Part shown: piece after piece, positions 12,582 to 21,782 of the stretch | Numbering within the stretch: the first letter of the stretch is position 1 | How the letters are laid out: each line of letters opens with the position of its first letter | IMG/VR virus record: IMGVR_UViG_3300022198_004413 | Span: 1 to 26,395 of that record | Origin: a virus | Direction: 5' to 3' (one strand) | Length of the DNA stretch: 26,395 nt | Notes under the pieces: generated by a model | Told to the model about the DNA's origin: nothing | Database searches by the model: none | What the model saw: the letters and a program-made list of their open reading frames with translations, nothing else | Position numbers and translations under genes: made by a program

Positions 12582-13716
12582 TTTTTTTAACAATTAATGC
12601 CCAACCAGTGCCATTGCCATCGCATTCCCATCTTTTTAACCAATTTTTTCGACTGTAGTAGATGGCTCTTCCAGCAGCGTAGTCAGTGTTGATATATCCT
12701 CCATTAATCATATCAGCATCACCATAGGGATCATGATGAATAAAATTATCTTTGTCAAAACCAATAACACAAGTCCAATGCCCACCTCCTTGAGGTTTAG
12801 AAACAGGGCCTTTATGCAACCAACCAACTGCTACTGGTCGTTTATTTCTGATTTCATTTTCAAGTACCGCAGGATTTCCATTAGTAATAAATTTTGCGTT
12901 TAATCCTAATTGTTGTAATGTTTTTACTTGTGCAACATATTCAGTTGAATCTCCATACTTGCTTCTAAGATGGTTGTACTCATCATCAGTATCAATAACG
13001 CCATAATAACGTGCAATCATGGCACAAGTAGAAGAAAAACATTCTCTAAAGCCAGTGCCTGATTTATTGTCTAATTGATACTCATAAGGAATGTCTAAAA
13101 CTAATTCATCTATAACATTTTCTAAGTTGCAGCCAGGTACCTGCAACTGTCTGTCCATTATCTGGATTAATTTTTTTGAATATTCTGGATCTGTTGCGTA
13201 GCCTTCTTGTACTAATAATTCAGCGCATTCATTTCTATTTTTTGCTCTGTTAACTCCTTTATAGCCTTTGTAATCTTTATACCATCTATTTACCAAGTAG
13301 TTTACGCATTCGTCTAATGAATCAAAGTTTAAAAACCCATCGGTGATAGTGATCCATTTATTATCAATAAATTCATTAGTTATACAGTCTGATCCACCAG
13401 GTCCTTTTAATCCAAAGTAGTTGTGTTGACCTGAAACATGTTGACCCCAACCAGACTCTAAAGCCCATTGAGCAGCCACACATTCTGGATAAATAGCGCC
13501 AGCTTGATTTGCTGATTCAAATACTGCATCCCAGCTATTATCAACTTGTTCAATTCCTCTTATATTTTTAACAGTTTCTTTTTTTTCTTCTCTATATTTA
13601 GATCCAAAAATATTTAAAATTTCTGGACTTACTTTTGTTTGTAACCAATTCCAGGCTTCGTCTTGATGTGGTAAACCATTGTAATATTTTGCTGCATCTG
13701 TAAATTTAATTGTCAT
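12571..13716 (-). CDS. Glucosaminidase plus C39-like peptidase lysin
   Basis: A 381-aa two-domain wall hydrolase. Residues 1-42 form a short module (AAKYYNGLPHQDEAWNWLQ) also seen in diverged form at the C terminus of the GH24 lysozyme in this window. Residues 60-195 are an FlgJ-like endo-N-acetylglucosaminidase: AAQWALESGWGQH with catalytic-type Glu87, HNYFGLKG, and the RWYKDYKGYKG segment. Residues 200-381 resemble the C39-like peptidase fold: Cys226 (ECFSSTCAM), His313 (GGGHWTCVIGFD) and Asp329 (HHDPYG). It may cut both glycan and peptide bonds, as an endolysin or a virion-tail enzyme. No signal peptide. The ATG at 13716 overlaps the end of the glycosyltransferase gene; an earlier in-frame start at 13746 is not needed. 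Confidence 0.88.
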   Translation of the reverse strand: MTIKFTDAAKYYNGLPHQDEAWNWLQTKVSPEILNIFGSKYREEKKETVKNIRGIEQVDNSWDAVFESANQAGAIYPECVAAQWALESGWGQHVSGQHNYFGLKGPGGSDCITNEFIDNKWITITDGFLNFDSLDECVNYLVNRWYKDYKGYKGVNRAKNRNECAELLVQEGYATDPEYSKKLIQIMDRQLQVPGCNLENVIDELVLDIPYEYQLDNKSGTGFRECFSSTCAMIARYYGVIDTDDEYNHLRSKYGDSTEYVAQVKTLQQLGLNAKFITNGNPAVLENEIRNKRPVAVGWLHKGPVSKPQGGGHWTCVIGFDKDNFIHHDPYGDADMINGGYINTDYAAGRAIYYSRKNWLKRWECDGNGTGWALIVKKNET

Positions 13717-14419
13717 CTTGTTTAAGAATTGTTTTTTTGTAATCACCTTTATATACTTTACTTCCTACATGCATACAAGTGCTTGAAAAATCAATCCAAA
13801 TTTTAAATCCTAGTTTGTTTATTTTGTTGCATAAATAAACATCTTCTCCAATAAATTGTTCGCCTTCAAAGTCATATTGGCATATATTTTTTAATTTTTT
13901 CCCCCTGAAGTTCAAACTAACACTGTTTTCAGCTAATTTTTCTAAAACTTTTTTGCTTAATTTAAGACAGCTTGTACTAACAGTTTTAACTAATTGTAAA
14001 TTGTTTTTAACTGTTTCAAATTGTTTTTCATCTTCAAACCAAAAATCGTATTGTTCTTCTTGGTCATTTTTTTTAACTGTAGGTACCGCAATAACATCTT
14101 CTGGGTTTTTAATAATATTAATTAATGTTTTAGGATCACAAGAAACATCTGCATCAATAAAAACTAAACAATCTACTTTTAAGTCAAACGCTATTGTTAA
14201 TAATTGATTTCTTGCCATAGGCAAAATACTTTCATTGCTAACTGAGCCAAAAATAATATCAATATCATTTTTAATTCCTAATTTACAAGCTTCAGTTATT
14301 GATGCTACATAATGAGCTTCTACATTTCCATGTAGTGCTGGTGTAGCAATAAATGCAGTAATTATTTTTTTCTTATTTGGTTCAAAAATTTTTGCCACTG
14401 AAGAATTCTTTTTTGCCAT
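13706..14419 (-). CDS. GT-A glycosyltransferase next to tail fibres
   Basis: A 237-aa enzyme with GT2-type features: an IITAFIATPAL strand, LPMARNQLLTIAF, then CLVFIDADVSCDP with a D-x-D metal site, and GEDVYLCNKINKLG (an E-D acceptor motif). I start at the ATG at 14419 (MAKKNSS), which has GGA six bases upstream; a TTG at 14425 would add two residues. It overlaps the end of the GT4-like gene upstream by 58 bases and the lysin start by 11, so it is tightly coupled to both. Lying behind two giant fibre genes, it probably sugars virion or host structures. Confidence 0.85.
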   Translation of the reverse strand: MAKKNSSVAKIFEPNKKKIITAFIATPALHGNVEAHYVASITEACKLGIKNDIDIIFGSVSNESILPMARNQLLTIAFDLKVDCLVFIDADVSCDPKTLINIIKNPEDVIAVPTVKKNDQEEQYDFWFEDEKQFETVKNNLQLVKTVSTSCLKLSKKVLEKLAENSVSLNFRGKKLKNICQYDFEGEQFIGEDVYLCNKINKLGFKIWIDFSSTCMHVGSKVYKGDYKKTILKQDDN

Positions 14420-15276
14420 GTCCAATTTTCGTTATAAAACTCAGTTTGTTTTTTTAATTTTAATTGATTTGCTGGGGTCCAGTAATGGTCAATTGCTTCA
14501 TTCAGTACGTTAGCATAATTTTTAGCTAAACGAGAATAATCAGAATCATAACAAACAAAATCAGCATATTCTCCACATGTTTCATATAATGCTCCGTAGT
14601 TTGTAACTACGGCTTGACACCCAGCACACATTGCCTCTATTGCTGCAATGCAAGATGTTTCTTCAAAAACACTTGGATACGCAAAAATATGTGCTTCTTG
14701 CAAAGCTTCTCTTATTTTTTGATTTGTTGCATATCCTTTGTAGTTAATACCAGGGGTATTTTTTAATTCTTCAAACAAAGGTTCAAAGCTATTTCCTAAA
14801 CCTTTTTCAAATACAGAACCATAAATTTTAGTAGAAGAATATACATCTAATTCAATATCATTTCGATTTAAAATTTGAAAAGCTTTTAACAATACTGTTA
14901 ACCCCCGCCAGGGAGTTGAAGTATATATTAATTTTAATTTTTTCCCTTTAGGTTTTGGTTTGGGTAAAAATTCTGTTGTTGCATTTTTTATAACAATTGA
15001 TTTCCAAGGGGGGCTATTAAATTTTTCTCTAAATTTTTCATAGCACCAGTGAGAATTATAAATAAAATAATCAATTTCATTTACAAAACTACCACTTTTC
15101 ATTCCTTTTACATTAGGTTGATCATAGCTTAATTGTTGCAAAAGAATATTTTTTTGCCCTGGTACTATTAAATTTTTATCGCATGTACAAACAATTAAAT
15201 TAATCCCTTCAAAGTCAAGATGACTACGAAGGGATTCAACTAAAATTTCAGTTCCACCTTTGGGTGTACTTGGCAT
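14362..15276 (-). CDS. GT4-like glycosyltransferase next to tail fibres
   Basis: A 304-aa GT-B enzyme. The N terminus has the GGTEI acceptor loop (PKGGTEILVESLRSHL), the centre has KLIYTSTPWRGL, where the donor half opens, and SVFEETSCIAAIEAMCAG carries the E-x7-E catalytic pattern followed by the GC-Q-x-V strand. Length is slightly short for the family because the N-terminal half is compact. The start is 35 bases after the S74 fibre gene with no clear ribosome binding site. Adjacency of two glycosyltransferases to Ser/Thr-rich fibres points to self-glycosylation or receptor modification; this is inferred. Confidence 0.87.
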   Translation of the reverse strand: MPSTPKGGTEILVESLRSHLDFEGINLIVCTCDKNLIVPGQKNILLQQLSYDQPNVKGMKSGSFVNEIDYFIYNSHWCYEKFREKFNSPPWKSIVIKNATTEFLPKPKPKGKKLKLIYTSTPWRGLTVLLKAFQILNRNDIELDVYSSTKIYGSVFEKGLGNSFEPLFEELKNTPGINYKGYATNQKIREALQEAHIFAYPSVFEETSCIAAIEAMCAGCQAVVTNYGALYETCGEYADFVCYDSDYSRLAKNYANVLNEAIDHYWTPANQLKLKKQTEFYNENWTWQKRILQWQKFLNQIRKK

Positions 15277-15310
15277 TCAAAAAATTAATCTATGGTAATT
15301 ATAGATAATT

Positions 15311-18300
15311 TTAAGTGCCTTGCAACTGAACAATTGCTTGTTCAGCTATTTCTAAACGATTAATCAATTCTTTAACAGCTTGTACAAGAATCGGATACGT
15401 TTTAAAAGGAGCTGCTTCTAGTTTTTCAGGATTTGAATCATCAACTAAATTTGTATATTCAATAGTATTTAATTCAGTTTCTATTGTTTGTAACTCTTGA
15501 GCAATAAAACCATAATCTTTTTTGCCTTCAAAGCTACCATCTCTACGCGCCCAGTCAAACTTAACAGGTCTTAATCGTTTAATAAAATTAACACCATGCT
15601 CAAGATCTGTAATGTTTGTTTTATCTCTTTCATCAGAAAGACTACTAATACTTGTTACATTACATCTTAATGATGTAATAGATGAATTACCTAATGTAAT
15701 TTGATTACTAACAATAAGTGCCGATGCCGCTGCTTGGTATCCTATTACTGTATTATTAGAACCAGTTCCTATTCCATCCGCTTCTGTTCCAATAAGTGTA
15801 TTATATGCTCCATAATCTAAATCATTACCTGCTAGGTTGCCTACTACAGTATTACCAGTTCCAGAGAAGGAAAAAGCAACACAGTTAGCACCAATATATG
15901 TGCAACCACTAGCATAACGAGTAGATACTGCTGCTTGATGACCAAGAATTACATTGCCTGATGCCTCATATAAAAATGGAACAGCTCCATAACCCATTAC
16001 AGAATTCTTCTGGTTAAAAGAAGCAAATGCACCTGATGCAATACCATGTCCAACATAAGTATTGTATTGACCAGTTTGATGACCTGAAGCTGTTTGATTT
16101 CCTATAAATACATTTAGCCTGCCGACATTGTTAGGTTTTCCGCCAGCTTTATAGCCAATAGCAATTATACCAGAAACACTATTTGCAAAGCCAATAGCAT
16201 CTTTACCTATAATGACAGAATCTTTAACATCAAATCCAGTAGTAGCTGCTTTCTCACCAATAACAACACTATTATAAGTTTCGCCCTGTAAATACTTACC
16301 ACATTGATAACCTATCCAAACATTACCAGAATTTTTGGTTTGACTATATGCATTATATGCAGCAGCTTGATAACCTATAGCAACAGTATTTGTATAGTAT
16401 TCACCAGATTCAGCAACATTGCTACCAATGAAAACATTATAATCAGCAGTTCCTGCTTTGCGTAAACCTCTGTGTCCTATAACTGTATTGTTAGTATGAC
16501 TTGTTATAAATCCAGAACATGCCTCTGATCCTATATAAATACCATTTGCAATACCTGCATTTAAGTTACAAGCTTTAGATCCAATAACAATAGCTTTGTT
16601 AGTGGTTGAGGAATAACCAAATAAGTTTGCATCTTTACCTGCTTGATAACCAATAAGAACGCAATCATCTGATGTTCTATAAGTATTATTACCGCCTTTG
16701 CCACCTTCAAAACCAATAATAACAGCACGCTGTGGTTCATATAATTCTGTTGCTGCTTCGCAACCTATAATGACATTTTTTCCTTCATTGCTGGCAAATC
16801 CAGTTGTGCCTGAACATACATTTTGGCCGATTAATACACCAGACAAAATTGTATTTCGGCCAAAAGCATTAGCTATTTTACCAGCTGCTGTGCCAATAAC
16901 AACAGCACCACTTTGAGTAAGAGTGTCTTGATTTGCACCATATTGTGTTATACCTGTTTCAGTAATACCACTTAAAGTAGAGCCTGCAGAAATAGTAGTA
17001 AAACTTAATTTACCTGCACCGTCAGTCATTAACACATCACCAGATGTGCTATCACCACTAGGTAATCTAAATGTAGTATTACTACCATTTAATGTTGTTG
17101 GTGCTCTAAATGCAACATAGTTTGCACTGTTCCCTTGGTAAAATCTAACTTCAGTACTATCACCATCTGCATTATCTTTAAATTGTAATAAACTAGACAA
17201 TCCTGTAATAGTCGTAGTTTTTTTAAGGGTGCTGCCTCCATTTGAAGTTAAATTAGTTCCAATAGTTGCAATATTAAAATTACCAGTCTGACCTGTAATA
17301 GTAGTACCTGAAATAGTAGTGCCTTTAGCTAAAACAAAATTACCTGTTCCAATGTTGCCTGTATCGCCAGTAATAGTTGTTCCACTTAAACCAACTGCAT
17401 TTAAGTAATTTGTCGCATTACTGTAATATAAATTACTAGTTGAATAAGCAAGTCCACTTCCTGTTGCATTTGCTTTTAAAACAACATAATTAGTTCCTTC
17501 TTCTAAATTAAGTGTTGAATTAATACCTGTTGAATAAACCTGTTCATCACCAGCAGATGCCCAACTTAAAGTTCCAGCTGCATCACTAACTAATGCATAA
17601 CCAGAAACAGTTGCATCTGCATCAGGCAACGTCCAAGTTACATTGCTAGTGATACCACTTGCAGCTTTAAGTGCAACATAATTTGTATTATTTGCTTCAT
17701 AAAAACGAAGCGCTCTAGTGCCACTACCTTCCTCTAATGGATAACCTTTTAAATCAGTTGTTGCATTACCTGTATGTGTAACATTACCAGTAACTAATAA
17801 TGAACCACCAGTTACAGAAGTTGCAACTAAACTATTGCCAGAGATAGCACCACCAGAAATACTAGTAACGCCGATAATATCTGCACCTGTAATGCTTGTA
17901 AATCTACCAGTATCGCCAGTAATAACGCTACCGCTAATTGTACCTGTAACGGTTAAACTACCACCCGTAATTAAATTACCAGAAATACTGGTTGTACCTC
18001 TAATGTCAACACCAGAAATGGTTTGACCAGAAATTAAAGTTGTTCCATAAATATTTGCACCAGTAATGTTTGTAAAGTCTCCGGTACCTCCTTGGACAGT
18101 AATACCAGAAATGACACCGCCTGTAGAATAAACACCTGAACCAAAAACACCTGAACCAGTTACAAAAATATCTTCAACAAAATATGCATCACCAGTAACA
18201 GTTAAACGTTCTTTTGTAATGCCAGTTACAAAAGTAGCTGTATTGGCATTTAATACATCAAAATTACCAGTCTGACCTGTAATAGTAGTACCAGAAATAG

Positions 18301-18619
18301 TACCAGTAGACGTATGACCACCAACGTTTAATACATCAAAATTACCAGTCTGACCAGTAATTGTTGTTCCTGATAATAAAGTTAAAACATTAACTTCAAC
18401 ACCCGTAATATAGGTAAAATCACCAGTAGAAACCGCTAACCCACTAAAATTACCTGAAGGAGCAACAACAGTTTGAAACTCTCCAGTTACACCTGAAATA
18501 GTTCCTGAAATAGTAAGATTGCTTGCGCTTGCATCAAGCAAACCAGAAACATTTAAAGTAACTTCACTGGCGCCACTAGAATAAATAATTTGATCAACTT
18601 TTACTTTACCGAATGCCAT
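15311..18619 (-). CDS. Giant repeat tail fibre with S74 self-cleaving chaperone
   Basis: A 1102-aa virion fibre. The first part (about residues 20-600) is made of Thr/Gly-rich repeats such as SGTTITGQTGNF, a beta-solenoid pattern. The middle to about residue 980 has trimeric-adhesin-like units (NTVIGYQAA, NVFIGSNVA). Residues 995-1102 are an intramolecular chaperone autoprotease (Peptidase_S74), which folds the trimer and cuts itself off: SDERDK gives the Ser995/Lys1000 dyad, followed by LRPVKFDW and DYGFIAQE. Expected role: host receptor binding. Repeats of 29 and 33 bp inside the gene allow in-frame length change. A TATAAATA late box lies 38 bases upstream. The start codon has only a weak CAGAG ribosome binding site. 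Confidence 0.93.
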   Translation of the reverse strand: MAFGKVKVDQIIYSSGASEVTLNVSGLLDASASNLTISGTISGVTGEFQTVVAPSGNFSGLAVSTGDFTYITGVEVNVLTLLSGTTITGQTGNFDVLNVGGHTSTGTISGTTITGQTGNFDVLNANTATFVTGITKERLTVTGDAYFVEDIFVTGSGVFGSGVYSTGGVISGITVQGGTGDFTNITGANIYGTTLISGQTISGVDIRGTTSISGNLITGGSLTVTGTISGSVITGDTGRFTSITGADIIGVTSISGGAISGNSLVATSVTGGSLLVTGNVTHTGNATTDLKGYPLEEGSGTRALRFYEANNTNYVALKAASGITSNVTWTLPDADATVSGYALVSDAAGTLSWASAGDEQVYSTGINSTLNLEEGTNYVVLKANATGSGLAYSTSNLYYSNATNYLNAVGLSGTTITGDTGNIGTGNFVLAKGTTISGTTITGQTGNFNIATIGTNLTSNGGSTLKKTTTITGLSSLLQFKDNADGDSTEVRFYQGNSANYVAFRAPTTLNGSNTTFRLPSGDSTSGDVLMTDGAGKLSFTTISAGSTLSGITETGITQYGANQDTLTQSGAVVIGTAAGKIANAFGRNTILSGVLIGQNVCSGTTGFASNEGKNVIIGCEAATELYEPQRAVIIGFEGGKGGNNTYRTSDDCVLIGYQAGKDANLFGYSSTTNKAIVIGSKACNLNAGIANGIYIGSEACSGFITSHTNNTVIGHRGLRKAGTADYNVFIGSNVAESGEYYTNTVAIGYQAAAYNAYSQTKNSGNVWIGYQCGKYLQGETYNSVVIGEKAATTGFDVKDSVIIGKDAIGFANSVSGIIAIGYKAGGKPNNVGRLNVFIGNQTASGHQTGQYNTYVGHGIASGAFASFNQKNSVMGYGAVPFLYEASGNVILGHQAAVSTRYASGCTYIGANCVAFSFSGTGNTVVGNLAGNDLDYGAYNTLIGTEADGIGTGSNNTVIGYQAAASALIVSNQITLGNSSITSLRCNVTSISSLSDERDKTNITDLEHGVNFIKRLRPVKFDWARRDGSFEGKKDYGFIAQELQTIETELNTIEYTNLVDDSNPEKLEAAPFKTYPILVQAVKELINRLEIAEQAIVQLQGT
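17276..17308. repeat. 33-bp exact repeat, copy 1 (inside fibre gene)
   Basis: Identical to 18260-18292, about 984 bases away in the same coding gene and the same reading frame; it encodes the TTITGQTGNF repeat. A candidate site for homologous recombination that would delete or duplicate fibre repeats. Confidence 0.75.
18249..18355. repeat. 29-bp tandem repeat and 33-bp copy 2 (inside fibre gene)
   Basis: A 29-bp string is exactly repeated at 18249-18277 and 18327-18355, 78 bases (26 codons, in frame) apart. The first copy overlaps 18260-18292, the partner of the 33-bp repeat at 17276-17308. Recombination here would change fibre length by whole repeat units without breaking the frame. Confidence 0.75.
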
Positions 18620-18656
18620 GTCTCTGTTTTATTTTCAATTATAATCGCCTTAAATC

Positions 18657-18664
18657 TATTTATA
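18657..18664 (-). promoter_or_regulatory. T4-late-type promoter box for the S74 fibre gene
   Basis: A second exact minus-strand TATAAATA. It straddles the stop codon of the upstream fibre gene and lies 38 bases before the S74 fibre start. Two exact boxes both ahead of minus-strand genes fit a late, structural programme. Confidence 0.6.
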
Positions 18665-20948
18665 ATGTCAACCAAGTTGAACCGGTAGGTACTGTAACAG
18701 TAACTCCGGTTGCTATTTCTAAAGGTGTAATAGATAAAGCGTTGTAACCACTTTCAACAGTTTGGTCAATATCATACACAGCTTTTGTTTCAAGCATTGC
18801 ACCTCTAACATTCCTATCTGTTCTTAATCCAGAGGCGCCTGAAATATAACCACTGGAAAGAATATTACCTGTTGATGTGGTGACAAAGTTAGCAACAGTA
18901 AAGTTACCCGTTATAGCGGTAACTGTTACTGATTCAATTAAAGTGCCACCAGTAATATAATCTCCAGAAATTCGATCTGTAAAAATGCCAGTAGAGCCTG
19001 AAATAAAATGAATGCTGCCTGTGCTACCAGTAATAGTGGTGCCGCTTAATAAATCAGTAACAACCCTAGTAGTACCTGTAATTCTGCTTACCGTTAAATC
19101 TTGACCAACAATATTTTCGCCAGATAGGGTATCTGTAAAAGTACCCGATGTACCACTTACAGTTGTAAAATTACCTGTTTCAACATTAAGAGTTGAAAAG
19201 CCAATCGTGTTACCAGTTAAATTATCAAATAAACCTGTTGTACCTGTAATAGTGGTACCTTTTACAGTTGTTCCAGTAATTGTGGTGCCTGTAATTGAAC
19301 CTGCTGTAATAAATGCAAAGTTACCAGTAGTACCAGTAATTGTGGTCCCTGTAATAGAAGTAGCTGTAAAACTACTAATAGTTGCTACTGTAAACTGTCC
19401 AGTTTGACCTGTAATAGTGACGCCAGAAATTTTTGTTGTGGCGTTTAATCCTGAAACAGTAACAATTTGAAAGTTACCAGTTGTTCCAGTAATTGTGGTT
19501 CCGGTTATATTTGTACTTGTAAGGTTTGAAAATTTACCTGTTTCACCTGTAATAGTTACACCAGTAATACTTGTTCCTGTTAATGATGTAAATTTACCTG
19601 TAACTCCGGTAATTGTGGTGCCAGTAATATTATTTGCATTAATATTTTCACCTGTTATTAAAGTCGAACCAGTAATAGTATTTGCAGTGATATCACCGAA
19701 AGTACCTGTAATACCTGAAATGGTAACACCACTTACGCGACCTGAAACGTTTATATTTTGTTGGAAAAATCCCGTGCCTGTAAGCGTTAAATTCCCACCA
19801 ATTTCAACATTACCAGTTGTTGAAATACTAGGAATATTTACTTGATCTGTAAAAGTACCTGTTAAAGCTGTTAAAGAAGTAAATTGTCCAGTAATACCAG
19901 TAATTGTTTGACCACTTACTCTAGTGGTAAAAACTCCTGAAACTGCTTGCTGTGTAGAAAATAAACCTGTATTGCCAGTAATTGTTTTTCCACTTAATTT
20001 TGTGGTAAATATTCCTGTTTCACCTGTAATTTCATTAAAATTTCCTGTTGAACCTTTAATTGTTAATCCAGATATTTGCGTAGAACCTGTAATAAATTGA
20101 CTTGTTAAAGAAACAAAATTACCAGTTGTTCCACTAAAATTAATAAATTTACCTGTCTGCCCAGTAATACTGGTGCCAGTTAAAGAAATAAACGTTCCAG
20201 TAGTTCCTGTAATTGTTGCACCTTTTATTGTTATTCCTGTAATTGTGTTACCTGTAATATTGGTTCCACTAATATTTGAAAACTTACCTGTTGTTCCAGT
20301 AATTGTTGTTCCAGTAATATTTGTTGCTGTAAAGTTTGTAAACTTACCGGTTTCACCTGTAATAGTTGTACCAGATAACGTACCAGTTGTGTTAATTTGT
20401 GCGCCAGTAATGATGGCGCCGCTAACAGTATTGAATAAACCACTTGAACCAATGAATTTTTGACCTGTAATTTCTGTGAATTTACCTGTAGATCCTGTTA
20501 CGGTACCACCTGTAACAACATTAAAACCTGCAGATGTTCCAGTAATTGTGGTACAGATAATTTGTGTGATATTTCCAGTTGTAATATTAGCGTTGGTACC
20601 TCTTAAATCAGAACCAGTAATTGTATTGCCACTCAGTAAATTTCTAAACTCTCCAGTGCCGGTGCAAATTAATTGGTTAAATGTTCCAGTGCCTGATATA
20701 TTAACGTTTAACGGCGCAAAAGTTCCACCAATAGAAAGATCATTATCTACAGTTAAACTACCAGCAATCGTGCCGCCTGTTAACTGTAGATAATAAACAT
20801 TATAATATTCCCGAGAAGATAGAAAAGTAAATTTTCTATTTTTTAACCCAGGATCTACTTCGGAAACATCAACAACAGTATATAAATCGCCATCTGCAAT
20901 ATCTGCACCGGCAATTGCTGATAATTCCGAAATCTTTCTATCTGCCAC
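18660..20948 (-). CDS. T/G-rich repeat fibre protein, 762 aa
   Basis: A structural fibre. The N terminus (MADRKISELSAIAGADIADG) resembles virion-attachment segments of phage fibres, and the C terminus (about residues 710-762: GYNALSITPLEIATGVTVTVPTGSTW) is a terminal strand-turn pattern common in phage fibre tips. In between, some 550 residues repeat a 5-residue-based unit, T-I-T-G-T/x-T-G-x-F, predicted to be a beta-solenoid. It carries no S74 domain, so it may depend on the neighbour for maturation or be a separate fibre part. Many Ser/Thr residues make it a plausible target of the adjacent glycosyltransferases. A TACAAATA near-late box lies about 30 bases upstream of the start. Confidence 0.9.
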   Translation of the reverse strand: MADRKISELSAIAGADIADGDLYTVVDVSEVDPGLKNRKFTFLSSREYYNVYYLQLTGGTIAGSLTVDNDLSIGGTFAPLNVNISGTGTFNQLICTGTGEFRNLLSGNTITGSDLRGTNANITTGNITQIICTTITGTSAGFNVVTGGTVTGSTGKFTEITGQKFIGSSGLFNTVSGAIITGAQINTTGTLSGTTITGETGKFTNFTATNITGTTITGTTGKFSNISGTNITGNTITGITIKGATITGTTGTFISLTGTSITGQTGKFINFSGTTGNFVSLTSQFITGSTQISGLTIKGSTGNFNEITGETGIFTTKLSGKTITGNTGLFSTQQAVSGVFTTRVSGQTITGITGQFTSLTALTGTFTDQVNIPSISTTGNVEIGGNLTLTGTGFFQQNINVSGRVSGVTISGITGTFGDITANTITGSTLITGENINANNITGTTITGVTGKFTSLTGTSITGVTITGETGKFSNLTSTNITGTTITGTTGNFQIVTVSGLNATTKISGVTITGQTGQFTVATISSFTATSITGTTITGTTGNFAFITAGSITGTTITGTTVKGTTITGTTGLFDNLTGNTIGFSTLNVETGNFTTVSGTSGTFTDTLSGENIVGQDLTVSRITGTTRVVTDLLSGTTITGSTGSIHFISGSTGIFTDRISGDYITGGTLIESVTVTAITGNFTVANFVTTSTGNILSSGYISGASGLRTDRNVRGAMLETKAVYDIDQTVESGYNALSITPLEIATGVTVTVPTGSTWLTL
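19200..20720. repeat. Degenerate DNA repeats encoding fibre solenoid
   Basis: The stretch is dominated by short imperfect repeats (plus-strand CCAGTAATTGTGGT-type strings and close variants) that encode T-I-T-G-T units on the minus strand. The open plus-strand frames here are Pro/Val-rich artefacts. Such DNA tends to recombine. Confidence 0.7.
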
Positions 20949-20996
20949 TTAACATATTTAATACCTATTTGTAATTATAATTCCACTGTATCTGAG

Positions 20997-21323
20997 TTAT
21001 TTTTTCATTTTTATTTCAATACTAGGTAAAATATTAGATACTGCATGCCATCCAGCTTGCAGCCCTGAAACCAAAAGACAAGAAAGAACAAACATCAAAA
21101 GAATTTCTGCAACTGTAAGACTTCTTTTTTGATTGCCTTGTAAATTTGGCATTAAATTTCTTTGCTGTGGCACTACAGGAGTCATTTGTTGTTGCTGTTG
21201 AATTTCAGTTCTTCTTTGCAAAACCTGTTGAATGGCTAGTTCTCTAGCTTGTTTTTTCATTTCTTCCAGATCTTCTGGATTAAATTGAGGAATTTGAACA
21301 GAGGGCTCAACTTGATTTTCCAT
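20997..21323 (-). CDS. Small single-span membrane or virion protein
   Basis: A 108-aa protein, first gene of the fibre unit. Residues 18-50 form a charged helix with a Gln run (IQQQQQM), then a Pro/Asn/Gln-rich linker, then a hydrophobic segment VAEILLMFVLSCLLVSGL (about residues 70-88) and a basic end (IEIKMKK). I recall similar short proteins in cyanophages but cannot name one. It could be a membrane-anchored structural or lysis accessory protein. The start is a plain ATG without a clear ribosome binding site. Confidence 0.7.
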   Translation of the reverse strand: MENQVEPSVQIPQFNPEDLEEMKKQARELAIQQVLQRRTEIQQQQQMTPVVPQQRNLMPNLQGNQKRSLTVAEILLMFVLSCLLVSGLQAGWHAVSNILPSIEIKMKK

Positions 21324-21373
21324 TTTTAGCTAGAATTTTTTATAGACTAGCAATAAATAACTGCTATTGCATT

Positions 21374-21781
21374 ATGAATGGATTTTATAAAGTCATGAAA
21401 GATGTCGTACACGAATTAAGAGGAATAAAAAACGTCCTTAATTCTATGTGGTATGACAAGCATCCTGATAAAAATTCATCTTCTTTGTGTCCAGACGCTT
21501 ATGCTGATGAATATATTTCAACAGAAGAATGTGGTCGTAGGTTAAATGTATCTGATCAAACAATTAGAAATTGGATAGCAATAGGGAAAAACAAACCAGA
21601 CAATGGTTGGAAAGAAGGTATTCATTATATCAATATTGTTCCCGACAGTGGGCGTAAAGCAATTATTAGAATCCCCTGGAACCAGTTAATTCAATCTTTT
21701 ATAAAAAATAAAAAAATTGAACCTGAAGATTTTTATAAACAAAAACCTTTATATAAAACTTCTCATCCAACTGAAATTTAA
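21374..21781 (+). CDS. Helix-turn-helix DNA-binding protein
   Basis: A 135-aa protein with a classic helix-turn-helix at residues 53-72: ISTEECGRRLNVSDQTIRNW, followed by a wing-like GWKEGIHYINI strand pair. The layout resembles excisionase/MerR-type (HTH_17) DNA-binding domains. The N terminus is a charged helix and the C terminus (IKNKKIEPEDF) is basic. No catalytic motif. A transcriptional regulator or recombination directionality factor are both possible. It opens the plus-strand cluster with an AATAAATA near-late box about 20 bases before the start. The next gene begins two bases after its stop. Confidence 0.8.
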   Translation: MNGFYKVMKDVVHELRGIKNVLNSMWYDKHPDKNSSSLCPDAYADEYISTEECGRRLNVSDQTIRNWIAIGKNKPDNGWKEGIHYINIVPDSGRKAIIRIPWNQLIQSFIKNKKIEPEDFYKQKPLYKTSHPTEI

Positions 21782-21782
21782 A

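Noticed and set aside
13953-14207. Plus-strand frame opposite the GT-A gene
   Set aside because: Ser/Leu-rich shadow of a gene with a D-x-D motif.
15057-15064. Plus-strand TATAAATA
   Set aside because: Lies inside the minus-strand GT4 gene, with no plus-strand gene downstream; chance in AT-rich DNA.
16698-18026. Plus-strand frames opposite the S74 fibre gene
   Set aside because: Antisense of low-complexity repeats; the minus-strand gene has clear domains over the same DNA.
18249-20720. Repeated units resembling a CRISPR array
   Set aside because: Repeats are imperfect, in frame and encode fibre solenoid units; no uniform repeat-spacer pattern and no cas genes.
19207-20793. Several plus-strand Pro/Val-rich frames across the fibre gene
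   Set aside because: They are the antisense of T-I-T-G repeat codons; repetitive composition and no ribosome binding sites.
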